Part shown: positions 1 to 7,485 of the stretch, in pieces
Position numbering within the stretch: position 1 is the stretch's first letter
Layout of the letters: each line of letters starts with the position of its first letter
Assembly (NCBI RefSeq): GCF_008923185.1
Contig: NZ_WBMT01000013.1
Location: 1-64,000, forward strand
Origin: Actinomadura rudentiformis
GTDB lineage: Bacteria > Actinomycetota > Actinomycetes > Streptosporangiales > Streptosporangiaceae
DNA length: 64,000 nucleotides
Reading direction: 5' to 3'
Program-made: the position numbers and the translations under genes
Notes under the pieces: model-generated
What the model was told of the DNA's origin: nothing
The model's input: the letters and a program-made list of their open reading frames with translations, nothing else
Databases searched by the model: none

Positions 1-792
1 CCCGCGGCCGCCCAGCCGCGCGCCGCCGCACCGGCTCCGGCCGCCCCGACGGCCGAGGCCGCCGCGCTGCGCGGCAAGACCGAGAAGATGTCGCGCATCC
101 GGCAGACCATCGCCCGCCGCATGGTCGAGTCGCTGCAGGTCTCCGCGCAGCTCACCACCGTGGTCGAGGTCGACATCACCAAGATCGCCCGCCTGCGGGA
201 CCGCGCCAAGGCCGACTTCCAGGCCCGCGAGGGCGTCAAGCTGTCGTTCCTGCCGTTCTTCGCGCTCGCCACGATCGAGGCGCTCAAGACCCACCCCAAG
301 GTCAACGCCGTCATCAACAGCGAGACCAACGAGGTCACCTACCACGACGTCGAGAACCTCGGCATCGCGGTGGACGTCCCCGAGCGCGGCCTGATGGTCC
401 CGGTCATCCACAACGCCGGCCAGCTCAACCTGGGCGGCCTCGCCCAGCGGATCGCCGACGTGGCCGAACGCACCCGCACCAACAAGGTCAGCCCCGACGA
501 GCTGGCCGGCGGCACGTTCACCCTCACCAACACCGGCAGCCGCGGCGCCCTGTTCGACACCCCGATCCTCAACCAGCCGCAGGTCGGCATGCTCGGCACC
601 GGCGCCGTCGTCAAGCGCCCCGCCGTCATCGACGACCCCGACCTGGGCGAGGTCATCGCCGTCCGGTCCATGGTCTACCTCGCCCTGACCTACGACCACC
701 GCCTCATCGACGGCGCCGACGCCGCCCGCTTCCTCGGCACCATCAAACACCGCCTCGAAGAGGGCAACTTCGACGCTGAGCTGGGTTTGTAG
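1..792 (+). CDS. sucB: Dihydrolipoamide acyltransferase (E2) of 2-oxoacid dehydrogenase, 5'-truncated by window edge
   Basis: The frame is open from base 1, so this is the C-terminal part of a longer gene. The first ~27 residues are an Ala/Pro-rich linker typical of the flexible hinges of E2 proteins. Then comes the 2-oxoacid dehydrogenase acyltransferase catalytic domain, with the active-site motif YDHRLIDG (DHRxxDG, catalytic His and Asp) near the C-terminus. The enzyme transfers the acyl group from lipoyl-lysine to CoA. Lipoyl and E3-binding domains must lie upstream of the window. The downstream lipB and lipA genes make the lipoate that this protein carries, which fits the usual actinobacterial order and favours sucB (2-oxoglutarate dehydrogenase E2) over a pyruvate or branched-chain E2; that choice is inference. 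Confidence 0.9.
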   Translation, partial: PAAAQPRAAAPAPAAPTAEAAALRGKTEKMSRIRQTIARRMVESLQVSAQLTTVVEVDITKIARLRDRAKADFQAREGVKLSFLPFFALATIEALKTHPKVNAVINSETNEVTYHDVENLGIAVDVPERGLMVPVIHNAGQLNLGGLAQRIADVAERTRTNKVSPDELAGGTFTLTNTGSRGALFDTPILNQPQVGMLGTGAVVKRPAVIDDPDLGEVIAVRSMVYLALTYDHRLIDGADAARFLGTIKHRLEEGNFDAELGL

Positions 793-827
793 GCTTCGTC
801 GCCAAGCAAGGCCGGGCAAGCAGGCCC

Positions 828-861
828 AGACCCCGCCGTTCCCCCGGGAGCGGCGGGGTCT
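828..861 (+). terminator. Terminator hairpin after sucB
   Basis: An 11 bp perfect inverted repeat (AGACCCCGCCG / CGGCGGGGTCT) with a 12-nt loop lies 36 bp after the sucB stop codon and is followed by TCGTCGTT. It is a GC-rich hairpin without a long U-tract, as usual for actinomycetes. Confidence 0.75.
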
Positions 862-916
862 CGTCGTTCCGGGTGTGCCATCGGCGGGCGGCCGCCCGAC
901 GTTCTAGGGTGACGGC

Positions 917-1804
917 ATGAAGGTCGCCATCACCGGGTCAAGCGGTCTCATCGGCGGCGCGCTGGTCGAGCACCTGCGCGGGGACGGGCACGACGTCGTG
1001 CGGCTCGTACGGCGGGAGCCCGCGAAGCCGGACGAGGCGCGCTGGGACCCGTCCGGAACGATCGACGCCAAGGCGCTGGAGGGCTGCGACGCGGTCGTGC
1101 ACCTCGCCGGTGCCGGAATCGCCGACCGGCCCTGGACCGACTCGTACAAGCAGAAGATCCGGGACAGCCGCGTGCGCGGCACGCGGGCCCTGGCCGAGGC
1201 GATCGCGAGGCTGGGCGGCAAACCGAAGGTGCTGGTGTCCGGATCGGCGATCGGTTACTACGGCGACACAGGCGGCCAGGAGGTCGACGAGGAGTCGCCG
1301 ATGGGCGGCGGGTTCCTGGCCGAGCTGGTCAGGGACTGGGAGGCCGCCACCGCACCTGCCGCCGACGCGGGCGTACGGGTCGTGCACGCGCGGACGGGGA
1401 TCGTCCTGGCGCGAGGGGGCGGCACGCTCGGCACGACGCTGCCGCTCTTCAAGCTCGGGCTGGGCGGGAAACTGGGCGACGGGCGGCAGTGGGTCAGCTG
1501 GATCTCGATCACCGACCACCTCGCCGCGCTGCGCCATCTGATCGACCACGACCTGGCCGGGCCGGTCAACCTGACCGCGCCCAGTCCCGTGACGAACGCG
1601 ACGTACACGCGGGCCGTCGGGCAGGCGCTGGGGCGGCCGACAGTGCTCACCGTGCCCAAGTTCGTGCTGAGGCTCGCGCTCCGCGAGCTGGCGGACGAGG
1701 GACCGCTGATCAGCCAGCGCGTGCTGCCACGGCGGCTCGATGCGTCCGGCTTCTCTTTTGCCCACCAGGACGTCGATTCGGCCGTCAGTGCGGCCCTCAA
1801 CTGA
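917..1804 (+). CDS. TIGR01777 family NAD(P)-binding epimerase (SDR39U1/YfcH-like)
   Basis: The 295-residue protein has an N-terminal Rossmann motif TGSSGLIGG (residues ~6-14) of the atypical/extended SDR class, and a C-terminal DUF1731-type segment (region PSPVTNATYTRAVGQALGRP onward) that defines the TIGR01777 family. Its length matches the family. Members bind NAD(P)H; the substrate is unknown, though the gene often sits next to lipB/lipA in actinobacteria, as here. ATG start preceded by a modest AGGG at 907-910. Transcribed alone after a terminator, with about 100 bp before the next gene. Confidence 0.9.
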   Translation: MKVAITGSSGLIGGALVEHLRGDGHDVVRLVRREPAKPDEARWDPSGTIDAKALEGCDAVVHLAGAGIADRPWTDSYKQKIRDSRVRGTRALAEAIARLGGKPKVLVSGSAIGYYGDTGGQEVDEESPMGGGFLAELVRDWEAATAPAADAGVRVVHARTGIVLARGGGTLGTTLPLFKLGLGGKLGDGRQWVSWISITDHLAALRHLIDHDLAGPVNLTAPSPVTNATYTRAVGQALGRPTVLTVPKFVLRLALRELADEGPLISQRVLPRRLDASGFSFAHQDVDSAVSAALN

Positions 1805-1906
1805 ACGGCCGTTTCAAGAAACATCAAAGTGACGTGCGTTTCCGATGGGCGGACGTACGGTGACTCTCAGACGAAGCCGACATGAGTTCCGAGCCGGAGG
1901 CGAGAC

Positions 1907-2641
1907 ATGAGCACCGAGGGGCAGCCGCACATCGTGGCGATCGGCGGGGGAACCTTCCTGCCGGACGGCCGGTACGGGATGACGCCCGGCCCGCTGCTGC
2001 GCTACGCCCTCGACCTCACCGGGCAGGACCGGCCACGGATCTGCTTCCTGGCCACGGCCCTCGGTGACGGCGCCGACCACATCGCGCGAGGCTACGCGGC
2101 GCTGTCGCAGCTGGACGCGGAGGTCAGCCACATCGCGCTGTTCCCGATGCCCAACGTGCAGGACATCCGGTCCCACCTGCTGAGCCAGGACCTGGTGTAC
2201 GTGTTCGGCGGCAGCGGAGCCAACCTCCTGGCGTTGTGGCGCCTGCACGGGGTTGACGAGATCATGCGCGAGGCGTGGAACGAGGGCGTGGTGCTCTCCG
2301 GCCAGAGCGCGGGGGCGCTGTGCTGGCACGTCGGCGGCAACACCGACTCCTTCGGGCCCCAGCTGCGGCCGCTGACTGACGGCCTCGGCTTCCTCCCGTA
2401 CTCCTGCGGCGTCCACTACGACAGCGACCCCCAGCGCCGCCCGCTGCTCCAGCAGCTGGTCGGCGAGGGGACGCTGCCGGGCGGGTACGCCGCCGACGAG
2501 ACGGTGGCCCTGCACTACGTGGGCACCGAGTTCGTCCAGGCCGTCTCGTACAACAAGAACGCCGGCGCCTACCGCGTCGAACCGGACGGCGGCACCGCCA
2601 AGGAGACCAGGATCGAGCCGCGTTTTCTCGCCGCGATGTGA
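1907..2641 (+). CDS. Peptidase E-like dipeptidase (family S51)
   Basis: The 244-residue cytoplasmic protein has the class-I glutamine-amidotransferase-like fold of S51 peptidases: VYVFGGSGANLLALW (~98-111) and the nucleophile elbow SGQSAGALCW with Ser134. Family members (PepE, cyanophycinase) use a Ser-His-Glu triad to cleave Asp-X dipeptides or acidic polymers. This one has the compact PepE length rather than that of cyanophycinase. Start ATG has a good GGAGG 7 nt upstream (GGAGGCGAGAC). An imperfect palindrome GTTTCAAGAAAC lies around 1811-1822 upstream, function unknown. Confidence 0.88.
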   Translation: MSTEGQPHIVAIGGGTFLPDGRYGMTPGPLLRYALDLTGQDRPRICFLATALGDGADHIARGYAALSQLDAEVSHIALFPMPNVQDIRSHLLSQDLVYVFGGSGANLLALWRLHGVDEIMREAWNEGVVLSGQSAGALCWHVGGNTDSFGPQLRPLTDGLGFLPYSCGVHYDSDPQRRPLLQQLVGEGTLPGGYAADETVALHYVGTEFVQAVSYNKNAGAYRVEPDGGTAKETRIEPRFLAAM

Positions 2642-2725
2642 GGTGCGAGGCGGAGGGGGCCGGGCCAGGCTCGTCCGCTGCCAGGGTGGACGGGTGGAGG
2701 CCGGGGGAGGCATAAGCTGAGCAAC

Positions 2726-3442
2726 GTGAGCGAACTGGACGTGCGCGACGACGCGCCCCCGACAACGCGCGAGCTGGTCTTCGTCCACGTGGGCTTCGGC
2801 ACCGCCGCGGTTCCGTACGACAAGGCCTGGGATCTGCAACGACGCACCCAGGAACGGCGGATCGACGACGAGATCTCCGACACCGTCCTGCTGCTGGAGC
2901 ACGAGCCCGTCTACACCGCGGGCAAGCGCACCGGCGCCCTGGACCGGCCCGTCGGAGACCCTGGCGCCCCGGTGATCGAGGTCGACCGCGGCGGGAAGAT
3001 CACCTGGCACGGCCCGGGACAGCTCACCGGCTACCCGATCGTGAAGCTGCCCGACCCCCGCGGCGGCGTCGCGTTCGTCCGGCTGCTCGAGCACATGATG
3101 ATGGCCGTCTGCGCGGAGTTCGGCCTGGAGACCACGTTCGTCGAGGACCGCAGCGGCCTGTGGGTGCCCGGCACCCCCGACCGCAAGCTGGGCTCGATCG
3201 GCCTCCGCGTCCGGCGCGGCGTGACGATGCACGGCTTCCAGATCAACTGCGACTGCGACATGTCGTGGTTCGACCGGATCATCCCGTGCGGCATCAGCGA
3301 CGCCGGCTCAACGTCGCTCTCCAAGGAACTGGGCCGCCGCGTCACCGTCGCCGAAGTGACCCCCTTGGTCGAACGCCACCTCACCGACCTGCTGGGCGCC
3401 ACAGCCCCCCTCCACCGCACCACCGCACAACTGGCCGCCTGA
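2726..3442 (+). CDS. lipB: Lipoyl(octanoyl) transferase LipB
   Basis: Transfers octanoyl from ACP to lipoyl domains of E2 proteins and GcvH, the first step of lipoate assembly. Visible motifs: the HGPGQL segment (~95-100) in the substrate-binding loop, RKLGSIG with catalytic Lys154, and PCGISDAGSTSL with the catalytic, thioester-forming Cys188. Length 238 aa is normal for the family plus a short N-terminal extension. GTG start; GGGGGAGG lies ~15 nt upstream (2704-2710), slightly far. Works with lipA, which is 1.1 kb downstream and separated by two minus-strand genes. Confidence 0.97.
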   Translation: MSELDVRDDAPPTTRELVFVHVGFGTAAVPYDKAWDLQRRTQERRIDDEISDTVLLLEHEPVYTAGKRTGALDRPVGDPGAPVIEVDRGGKITWHGPGQLTGYPIVKLPDPRGGVAFVRLLEHMMMAVCAEFGLETTFVEDRSGLWVPGTPDRKLGSIGLRVRRGVTMHGFQINCDCDMSWFDRIIPCGISDAGSTSLSKELGRRVTVAEVTPLVERHLTDLLGATAPLHRTTAQLAA

Positions 3443-3508
3443 CCCGCGCCGACCGGCCTGCTCCACCTGCGCCGGAACGGCCTCTTGTGGATCCGGACAG
3501 CACGAAAT

Positions 3509-3538
3509 ACCGGCCCGGGTGACGGCTTCGGGGCCGGT
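3509..3538. terminator. Possible bidirectional terminator between lipB and DUF1877 gene
   Basis: An 8 bp inverted repeat (ACCGGCCC / GGGCCGGT) with a 14-nt loop lies between the two convergent stops. No T-tract on either side, so only a candidate. Confidence 0.4.
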
Positions 3539-3553
3539 GGGTGCTCCAGCGGG

Positions 3554-4063
3554 TCAGGAGTGGGTCATGACCTTGAAGACGGCCTGCCCGTCGGCGGCCG
3601 CCTGGGCGAAGAACCTCGTGAGGTTCTCGTAGGCGGGCTTGAGCACGCGGTCGCGGGTCTTGGCGTCCAGACCGGCGGCGTCCTGCACCTCGGCGGCGGC
3701 CATCGCGGCGGGGTCGTACCGGTCCGCGATCGTGCCGAACGAGGTGTCCGCCAGATGGTCCGCGGCGGCCTTGACCCGGTCCGGCGCCACGAAGATCACG
3801 TCGATGCCGAGTTCGGCCTCGCCGTCCTCGGTCAGCAGCCGCCCGCCGCACACGACGTCGGACTCCGGCTGGCGCCCGTCCCACGGATCACCCGTGATCA
3901 GGTAGTGCAGCGCCTGCCAGTGGCCGCCCAGATCGAGTACCTGTTCGGCGGGCTGGCGGCGCCGCCAGTCGGGCGTGCCGAAGACAAGGCGGGCGACCCG
4001 GCCCGGGTCCGGCTCCCCCTCCATCGTCGGCGGCACCCTGAGGTACGACATTGCCAGGCCCAC
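3554..4063 (-). CDS. DUF1877 family protein (YfbM-like)
   Basis: The sequence GLAMSYLRVPP at the N-terminus, ALHYLITGDPWDG (around residue 60) and the C-terminal FKVMTHS fit the DUF1877 family, small soluble proteins of ~160-170 residues with no established function. The start is set at GTG 4063 because a perfect AGGAGG (4071-4076 on the opposite strand) lies 7 nt upstream; an ATG at 4087 lies ahead of that Shine-Dalgarno and is unlikely, and ATG 4051 is an alternative. Convergent with lipB and inserted in the lip locus. Confidence 0.82.
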   Translation of the reverse strand: MGLAMSYLRVPPTMEGEPDPGRVARLVFGTPDWRRRQPAEQVLDLGGHWQALHYLITGDPWDGRQPESDVVCGGRLLTEDGEAELGIDVIFVAPDRVKAAADHLADTSFGTIADRYDPAAMAAAEVQDAAGLDAKTRDRVLKPAYENLTRFFAQAAADGQAVFKVMTHS

Positions 4064-4184
4064 GGTGGTTCCTCCTGCGTATGACATGACGACAGGGAGT
4101 CACCTTAGAGAGATCAAATGCTACCGAGGGTGGAAACGCGGGAATCGGCCTATGTCCGGCCCTGTGATCTTCCCGATTCGCGCC

Positions 4185-4508
4185 TCAGGATCGCTTACTG
4201 ATCTTCACGGCGGTGCCATAGGCGCACATTTCCTGACGACTGCCGCCGAGATCGCTGGCGTCGAATCGCATCGCCAGGATCGCGTCCGCACCGAGGTCCC
4301 GGGCGGCCTCGATCAGGCGGTTCTGCGCCTCGACCCGGGTCTGCTCGAGCATCTTGGTCATGCCCCTGAGCTCACCGCCGAACACCGACTTGAGCCCGGC
4401 GCCGACCTGCGAGCCGACATGGCGGCTGCGCACGGTCAGCCCGAAGACCTCGCCCACCACCTCGGTGATCTCGTAGCCCGGCAGATCGTTCATCGTGCTG
4501 ATCAACAT
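4185..4508 (-). CDS. UPF0145 (YbjQ) family protein
   Basis: A 107-residue protein beginning MLISTMNDLPGYEI. The family is a small homo-oligomeric beta-sandwich (heavy-metal-binding-domain-like fold). Typical family features visible: GLTVRSRHVG (~23-32), the long helix with RVEAQNRLIEAARDLGADAI (~58-77) and MRFDAS. No catalytic role is established. A longer frame runs upstream to 4769 but overlaps lipA on the other strand; ATG 4508 with AAGGGGG 5 nt upstream is the credible start. Divergent from lipA with 64 bp between. Confidence 0.88.
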   Translation of the reverse strand: MLISTMNDLPGYEITEVVGEVFGLTVRSRHVGSQVGAGLKSVFGGELRGMTKMLEQTRVEAQNRLIEAARDLGADAILAMRFDASDLGGSRQEMCAYGTAVKISKRS

Positions 4509-4542
4509 GGTCGCCCCCTTGGCGATCTCTACCCGCCCTGAT

Positions 4543-4565
4543 GTGCCGAGAAGCCAGGTCGGCAC
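4543..4565. repeat. Inverted repeat in the UPF0145-lipA divergent promoter region
   Basis: GTGCCGA (4543-4549) and TCGGCAC (4559-4565) form 7 bp arms with a 9 bp spacer, ending 7 bp before the lipA start. It could be an operator or a hairpin near the lipA ribosome site. Confidence 0.35.
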
Positions 4566-4572
4566 GTAATCT

Positions 4573-5508
4573 GTGGGGGTGACGACGGTGACCCCTGAGG
4601 GGCGCAAGCTCCTGCGCATTGAAGCCCGCAACGCCGAGACCCCCATCGAGCGCAAGCCCGACTGGATCAAGACCCGGCTGAAGATGGGGCCGCAATACCG
4701 GGAGCTCACCAAGCTGGTGAAGTCCGAGGGCCTGCACACCGTCTGCCAGGAGGCGGGCTGCCCCAACATCTACGAGTGCTGGGAAGACCGCGAGGCCACG
4801 TTCCTCATCGGCGGCGACCAGTGCACCCGCCGCTGCGACTTCTGCCAGATCGACACCGGCAAGCCCGCCGAGTTCGACCGGGACGAGCCGCGCCGCGTCG
4901 CCGAGTCCGTCGCGCAGATGGGCCTGAAGTACGCCACGGTCACGGGCGTCGCCCGCGACGACCTGGAGGACGGCGGCGCCTGGCTGTACGCCGAGACCGT
5001 ACGGCAGATCCACACGGCGATCCCGGGCTGCGGCGTCGAGTTGCTGATCCCCGACTTCAACGCCGAGCCCGACCTCCTCGCCGAGGTCTTCGGCTCCCGC
5101 CCCGAGGTCCTCGCCCACAACGTCGAGACCGTGCCGCGCATCTTCAAGCGCATCCGCCCGGGTTTCCGCTACGAACGTTCCCTCGACGTCATCACCCAGG
5201 CGCGCGCCGCCGGCCTGGTCACCAAGTCCAACCTCATCCTCGGCATGGGCGAGACCCGCGAAGAGGTCTCCGAGGCCCTGCGCGACCTCCACGAGGCCGG
5301 CACCGAGCTGGTGACCATCACCCAGTACCTTCGCCCCAGCCCGCGCCACCACCCGGTGGAACGCTGGGTCAAGCCCGAGGAGTTCGTCGAGCTCGCGGCC
5401 GAGGCGGAGGAGATCGGCTTCGCCGGAGTCATGTCCGGACCGCTGGTCCGCTCCAGCTACCGCGCCGGCCGTCTCTACCAGCAGGCGATCGAGGCGCGCA
5501 GTATTTGA
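4573..5508 (+). CDS. lipA: Lipoyl synthase LipA
   Basis: Radical SAM enzyme inserting two sulfurs into octanoyl-lysine. The auxiliary cluster cysteines C58, C63 and C69 (CxxxxCxxxxxC) and the radical-SAM CxxxCxxC (C84, C88, C91) are present, as is the C-terminal RSSY motif whose Ser ligates the auxiliary cluster. Length 311 aa is typical. GTG 4573 is used; GTG 4579 is an equally possible start because no clear Shine-Dalgarno distinguishes them. Followed by a strongly folded intergenic sequence before the DUF4191 gene. Confidence 0.97.
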   Translation: MGVTTVTPEGRKLLRIEARNAETPIERKPDWIKTRLKMGPQYRELTKLVKSEGLHTVCQEAGCPNIYECWEDREATFLIGGDQCTRRCDFCQIDTGKPAEFDRDEPRRVAESVAQMGLKYATVTGVARDDLEDGGAWLYAETVRQIHTAIPGCGVELLIPDFNAEPDLLAEVFGSRPEVLAHNVETVPRIFKRIRPGFRYERSLDVITQARAAGLVTKSNLILGMGETREEVSEALRDLHEAGTELVTITQYLRPSPRHHPVERWVKPEEFVELAAEAEEIGFAGVMSGPLVRSSYRAGRLYQQAIEARSI

Positions 5509-5563
5509 TTCTTCCGCGGCCTCGGGCCCTCGCCTGGCGGCTCGAACCCGAACCACGAAAGCG

Positions 5564-5640
5564 GCGAACGCGACATCGCTTCGCGATCTTCGCCCCGGAC
5601 GACGCCTTCGGCTCGTCCGGGGCTCAGGTAGCGCGTTCGC
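5564..5640 (+). other. Three-way-junction-like structured intergenic element
   Basis: An outer 9 bp stem (5564-5572 with 5632-5640, GCGAACGCG/CGCGTTCGC) encloses two hairpins: ATCGC-TTC-GCGAT (5575-5587), and a 10 bp stem CCCCGGACGA/TCGTCCGGGG (5593-5602 with 5613-5622) that is itself capped by GCC-TTC-GGC. All pairings are Watson-Crick. It starts 55 bp after lipA and ends 52 bp before the DUF4191 start, so it may be a lipA terminator, a processed 3' structure or a small RNA. Confidence 0.55.
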
Positions 5641-5692
5641 GTGCGGGGCTGGGGTGTCTGTCCAGGGGTACGACACGACTATCCTTGGGGCC

Positions 5693-6388
5693 ATGTCGAA
5701 AAACGCCACGGACGGGGCCCAGGAGCGTCCGGGCCGCCTCAAGCAGATCCGCATGGTCGCCCAGGTGCTCCGCCAGGCGGACCCGAAGGCCCTTCCGATC
5801 GTCTTCGCCGCCGCGATCGGCACCCTGGTCCTGGTCATCCTCGTCGGCTGGCTCATCGGCCAGCTGTGGTTCTTCATCCCCCTCGGCCTCCTGGCCGCCG
5901 TCGCCGTCGGCATGATCGTCTTCGGCCAGATGGCGCAGCGCGCCCAGTACAAGGTGATCGCAGGCCAGCCCGGCGCCGCCGCCGCGATCCTCAAGAACAT
6001 GCGCGGCGGCTGGACGGTCACCGAGGCCGTCAGCGGCAACCGCAACCTCGACATGGTCCATCGCGCGGTGGGCCGCGCCGGCGTGGTCCTGGTGTCCGAG
6101 GGCCCGAGCAACCGCGTGGGCCAGCTCCTCGGCGCCGAGAAGAAGCGCATCTCCCGCGCCGCCCAGCAGGTCCCCATCTATGACATCCAGGTGGGCGACG
6201 AAGAGGGCCAGATCCCGGTGGACAAGCTGCAGCGCCACCTGATGAAGCTCCCGCGCAACCTCACCAAGGCGCAGGTCTCCGAGCTGAACGACCGCCTCCA
6301 GGCACTCCCCCGCGCCATGCAGATGCCCAAGGGACCCATGCCCAAGGGCTCCCGCATGCCGAAGGGCCCCAAGCCCAAAATGCGTTGA
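5693..6388 (+). CDS. DUF4191 family membrane protein
   Basis: A 231-residue protein with an N-terminal cytoplasmic stretch, two closely spaced membrane segments (about residues 37-58 and 63-80; IVFAAAIGTLVLVILVGWLI and an adjacent hydrophobic run), then a soluble domain and a Lys/Pro/Met-rich tail with repeated MPKGP motifs (four MPKG repeats). This is the layout of actinobacterial DUF4191, a conserved gene next to lipA whose function is unknown. ATG 5693 is preferred over upstream starts: it opens MSKNATDG and has TTGGGG just upstream. Terminator follows. Confidence 0.88.
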   Translation: MSKNATDGAQERPGRLKQIRMVAQVLRQADPKALPIVFAAAIGTLVLVILVGWLIGQLWFFIPLGLLAAVAVGMIVFGQMAQRAQYKVIAGQPGAAAAILKNMRGGWTVTEAVSGNRNLDMVHRAVGRAGVVLVSEGPSNRVGQLLGAEKKRISRAAQQVPIYDIQVGDEEGQIPVDKLQRHLMKLPRNLTKAQVSELNDRLQALPRAMQMPKGPMPKGSRMPKGPKPKMR

Positions 6389-6399
6389 GCACGACCAAC

Positions 6400-6435
6400 A
6401 AGGAGGAGCGGCCCACCCAGGGCACGCTCCTCCTT
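6400..6435 (+). terminator. Terminator of the DUF4191 gene
   Basis: A perfect 11 bp inverted repeat (AAGGAGGAGCG / CGCTCCTCCTT) with a 14-nt loop, starting 12 bp after the stop codon. The A-rich left side and the TT on the right make it possibly bidirectional. Confidence 0.75.
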
Positions 6436-6844
6436 CGCGTTAACGACCGCCCACCGTCAGCGCCGCCGACGACTATCGCGCGCGTACCACGCCCTGACGT
6501 AGCACGCCCAATGGAGAACGGGCACGCGCGATCAACGCTCCATCCGATCAGCGCGACATTGGTTCGCCATGCGCGTTACCACAACCAGCGCAATCGGCAC
6601 CGTACGAGCGATGCGCAATCCCCGGAAGGGAGCGTCCGACCCGGCGCGGCCAGCAGAGTGCAGGAGTTGCCCCTCACGCAACCGCCACGGCGTAAGACCA
6701 GCCCAAGGCCCCGGCAGGCGCCAGCGCCGGACGACCGATGCGGGCAGGGCCAGCCGACGCAGAAGTACCAGGGCAGCGTACGACGTCGGCTAAGAGCAAC
6801 CAGACACGAGCGCAGCCCCACCCGGGATCGGCGGCGAACGACGA
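6436..6844. other. 409 bp region without a convincing gene, strongly T-depleted on + strand
   Basis: It lies between the DUF4191 terminator and the convergent RDD gene. Frames on both strands are open over parts of it, but their translations are low-complexity Arg/Pro/Gln-rich or Cys/Arg-rich with no family resemblance and no ribosome site. From 6661 to 6840 the + strand has about 10 T but about 42 A in 180 bases, a strand asymmetry not seen in neighbouring genes. It may be a long 3' UTR, an intergenic RNA or a decayed gene. Confidence 0.5.
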
Positions 6845-7309
6845 TCAGGTGTTGATGACGATCGTGTTGGCGGCGCGGTCGTGCATGCCTCGGTTGTCGC
6901 GGTCCCAGATCATGGCGGGAATGATCAGGATGAGGAGGAAGGTGCGGGCGAGGGACCAGCCGGGGCCGACGGGCTTGCCGTCGAGGCGGACCACGCGGAT
7001 GCCGGTGAGGCGCTTGCCGATGGTCATTCCCAGGGTGGCGGTGAGCAGCCAGGCCTGGAGGGCGAAGATCCCGGTGTTGGCGAGGGAGCGGGTGCCCGGT
7101 GACCAGTCCAGGACGTTGGCGAGCAGGGCCCCGATGAGTGCGGCGACCAGGAGATCGAGCAGCAGGGCGACGATCCGGCGGCCGTAGCCGGCGACGGCGC
7201 CGCTGCCCTTTTCGGGGAGGCCGAGGCGTTCGCCCGGATAACCGAGGTCAGCACCGGCCGCGCGGGCACCGCCCAGCCAGGTCTGCGTCCAACGGGTGCC
7301 CTTGCTCAT
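6845..7309 (-). CDS. RDD family membrane protein
   Basis: 154 residues starting MSKGTRWTQTWLGG. An RDD-type core follows the soluble N-terminus: GYGRRIVALLLDLLVAALIG (first helix with the conserved Arg-Asp), a second helix around 80-95 with the TIGKRLTGIRVV motif (~97-107), and a third helix (~122-134) ending in WDRDNRGMHDRAANT, which carries the conserved HDR. Family members are small three-helix membrane proteins; some act as exchangers, most are uncharacterised. Start ATG 7309; upstream frame extends to 7465 but overlaps the glnA control region. Divergent from glnA. Confidence 0.88.
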   Translation of the reverse strand: MSKGTRWTQTWLGGARAAGADLGYPGERLGLPEKGSGAVAGYGRRIVALLLDLLVAALIGALLANVLDWSPGTRSLANTGIFALQAWLLTATLGMTIGKRLTGIRVVRLDGKPVGPGWSLARTFLLILIIPAMIWDRDNRGMHDRAANTIVINT

Positions 7310-7399
7310 GGTCCATACGCTATCCGGTTCCGGGAAGAACTCGGACTTGGGGCGTGGCAAGTGCCCCGCCGGGCAGTGACCTGCTCCACAATGTGATGC

Positions 7400-7437
7400 G
7401 TAACACAGGCGAAACATATGGGACACGGCCGGGAAAC
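7400..7437 (+). promoter_or_regulatory. GlnR operator upstream of glnA
   Basis: Four pentamers in exact 11-bp register: GTAAC (7400-7404), GAAAC (7411-7415), GACAC (7422-7426), GAAAC (7433-7437), each separated by 6 bp. This is the full a1-b1-a2-b2 arrangement (gTnAC-n6-GaAAC twice) known for GlnR boxes in Streptomyces, Amycolatopsis and mycobacteria; only the a2 site deviates (GACAC for GTnAC). It ends 48 bp before the glnA start codon, so GlnR very likely activates glnA under nitrogen limitation. Confidence 0.88.
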
Positions 7438-7485
7438 CGCCCGCCCATAGCCTTCCGTAAGCCAAAAGCGCCCCAAGGAGGCTGG

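Noticed and set aside
4372..6177. 601-codon minus-strand frame opposite lipA and DUF4191
   Set aside because: Shadow of two well-supported + strand genes; it also crosses the structured spacer at 5564-5640.
6385..6855. 156-codon + frame starting TTG at the DUF4191 stop
   Set aside because: It runs through the terminator hairpin at 6400-6435, is Arg/Pro/Gln-rich, has no ribosome site and overlaps the convergent RDD gene end.
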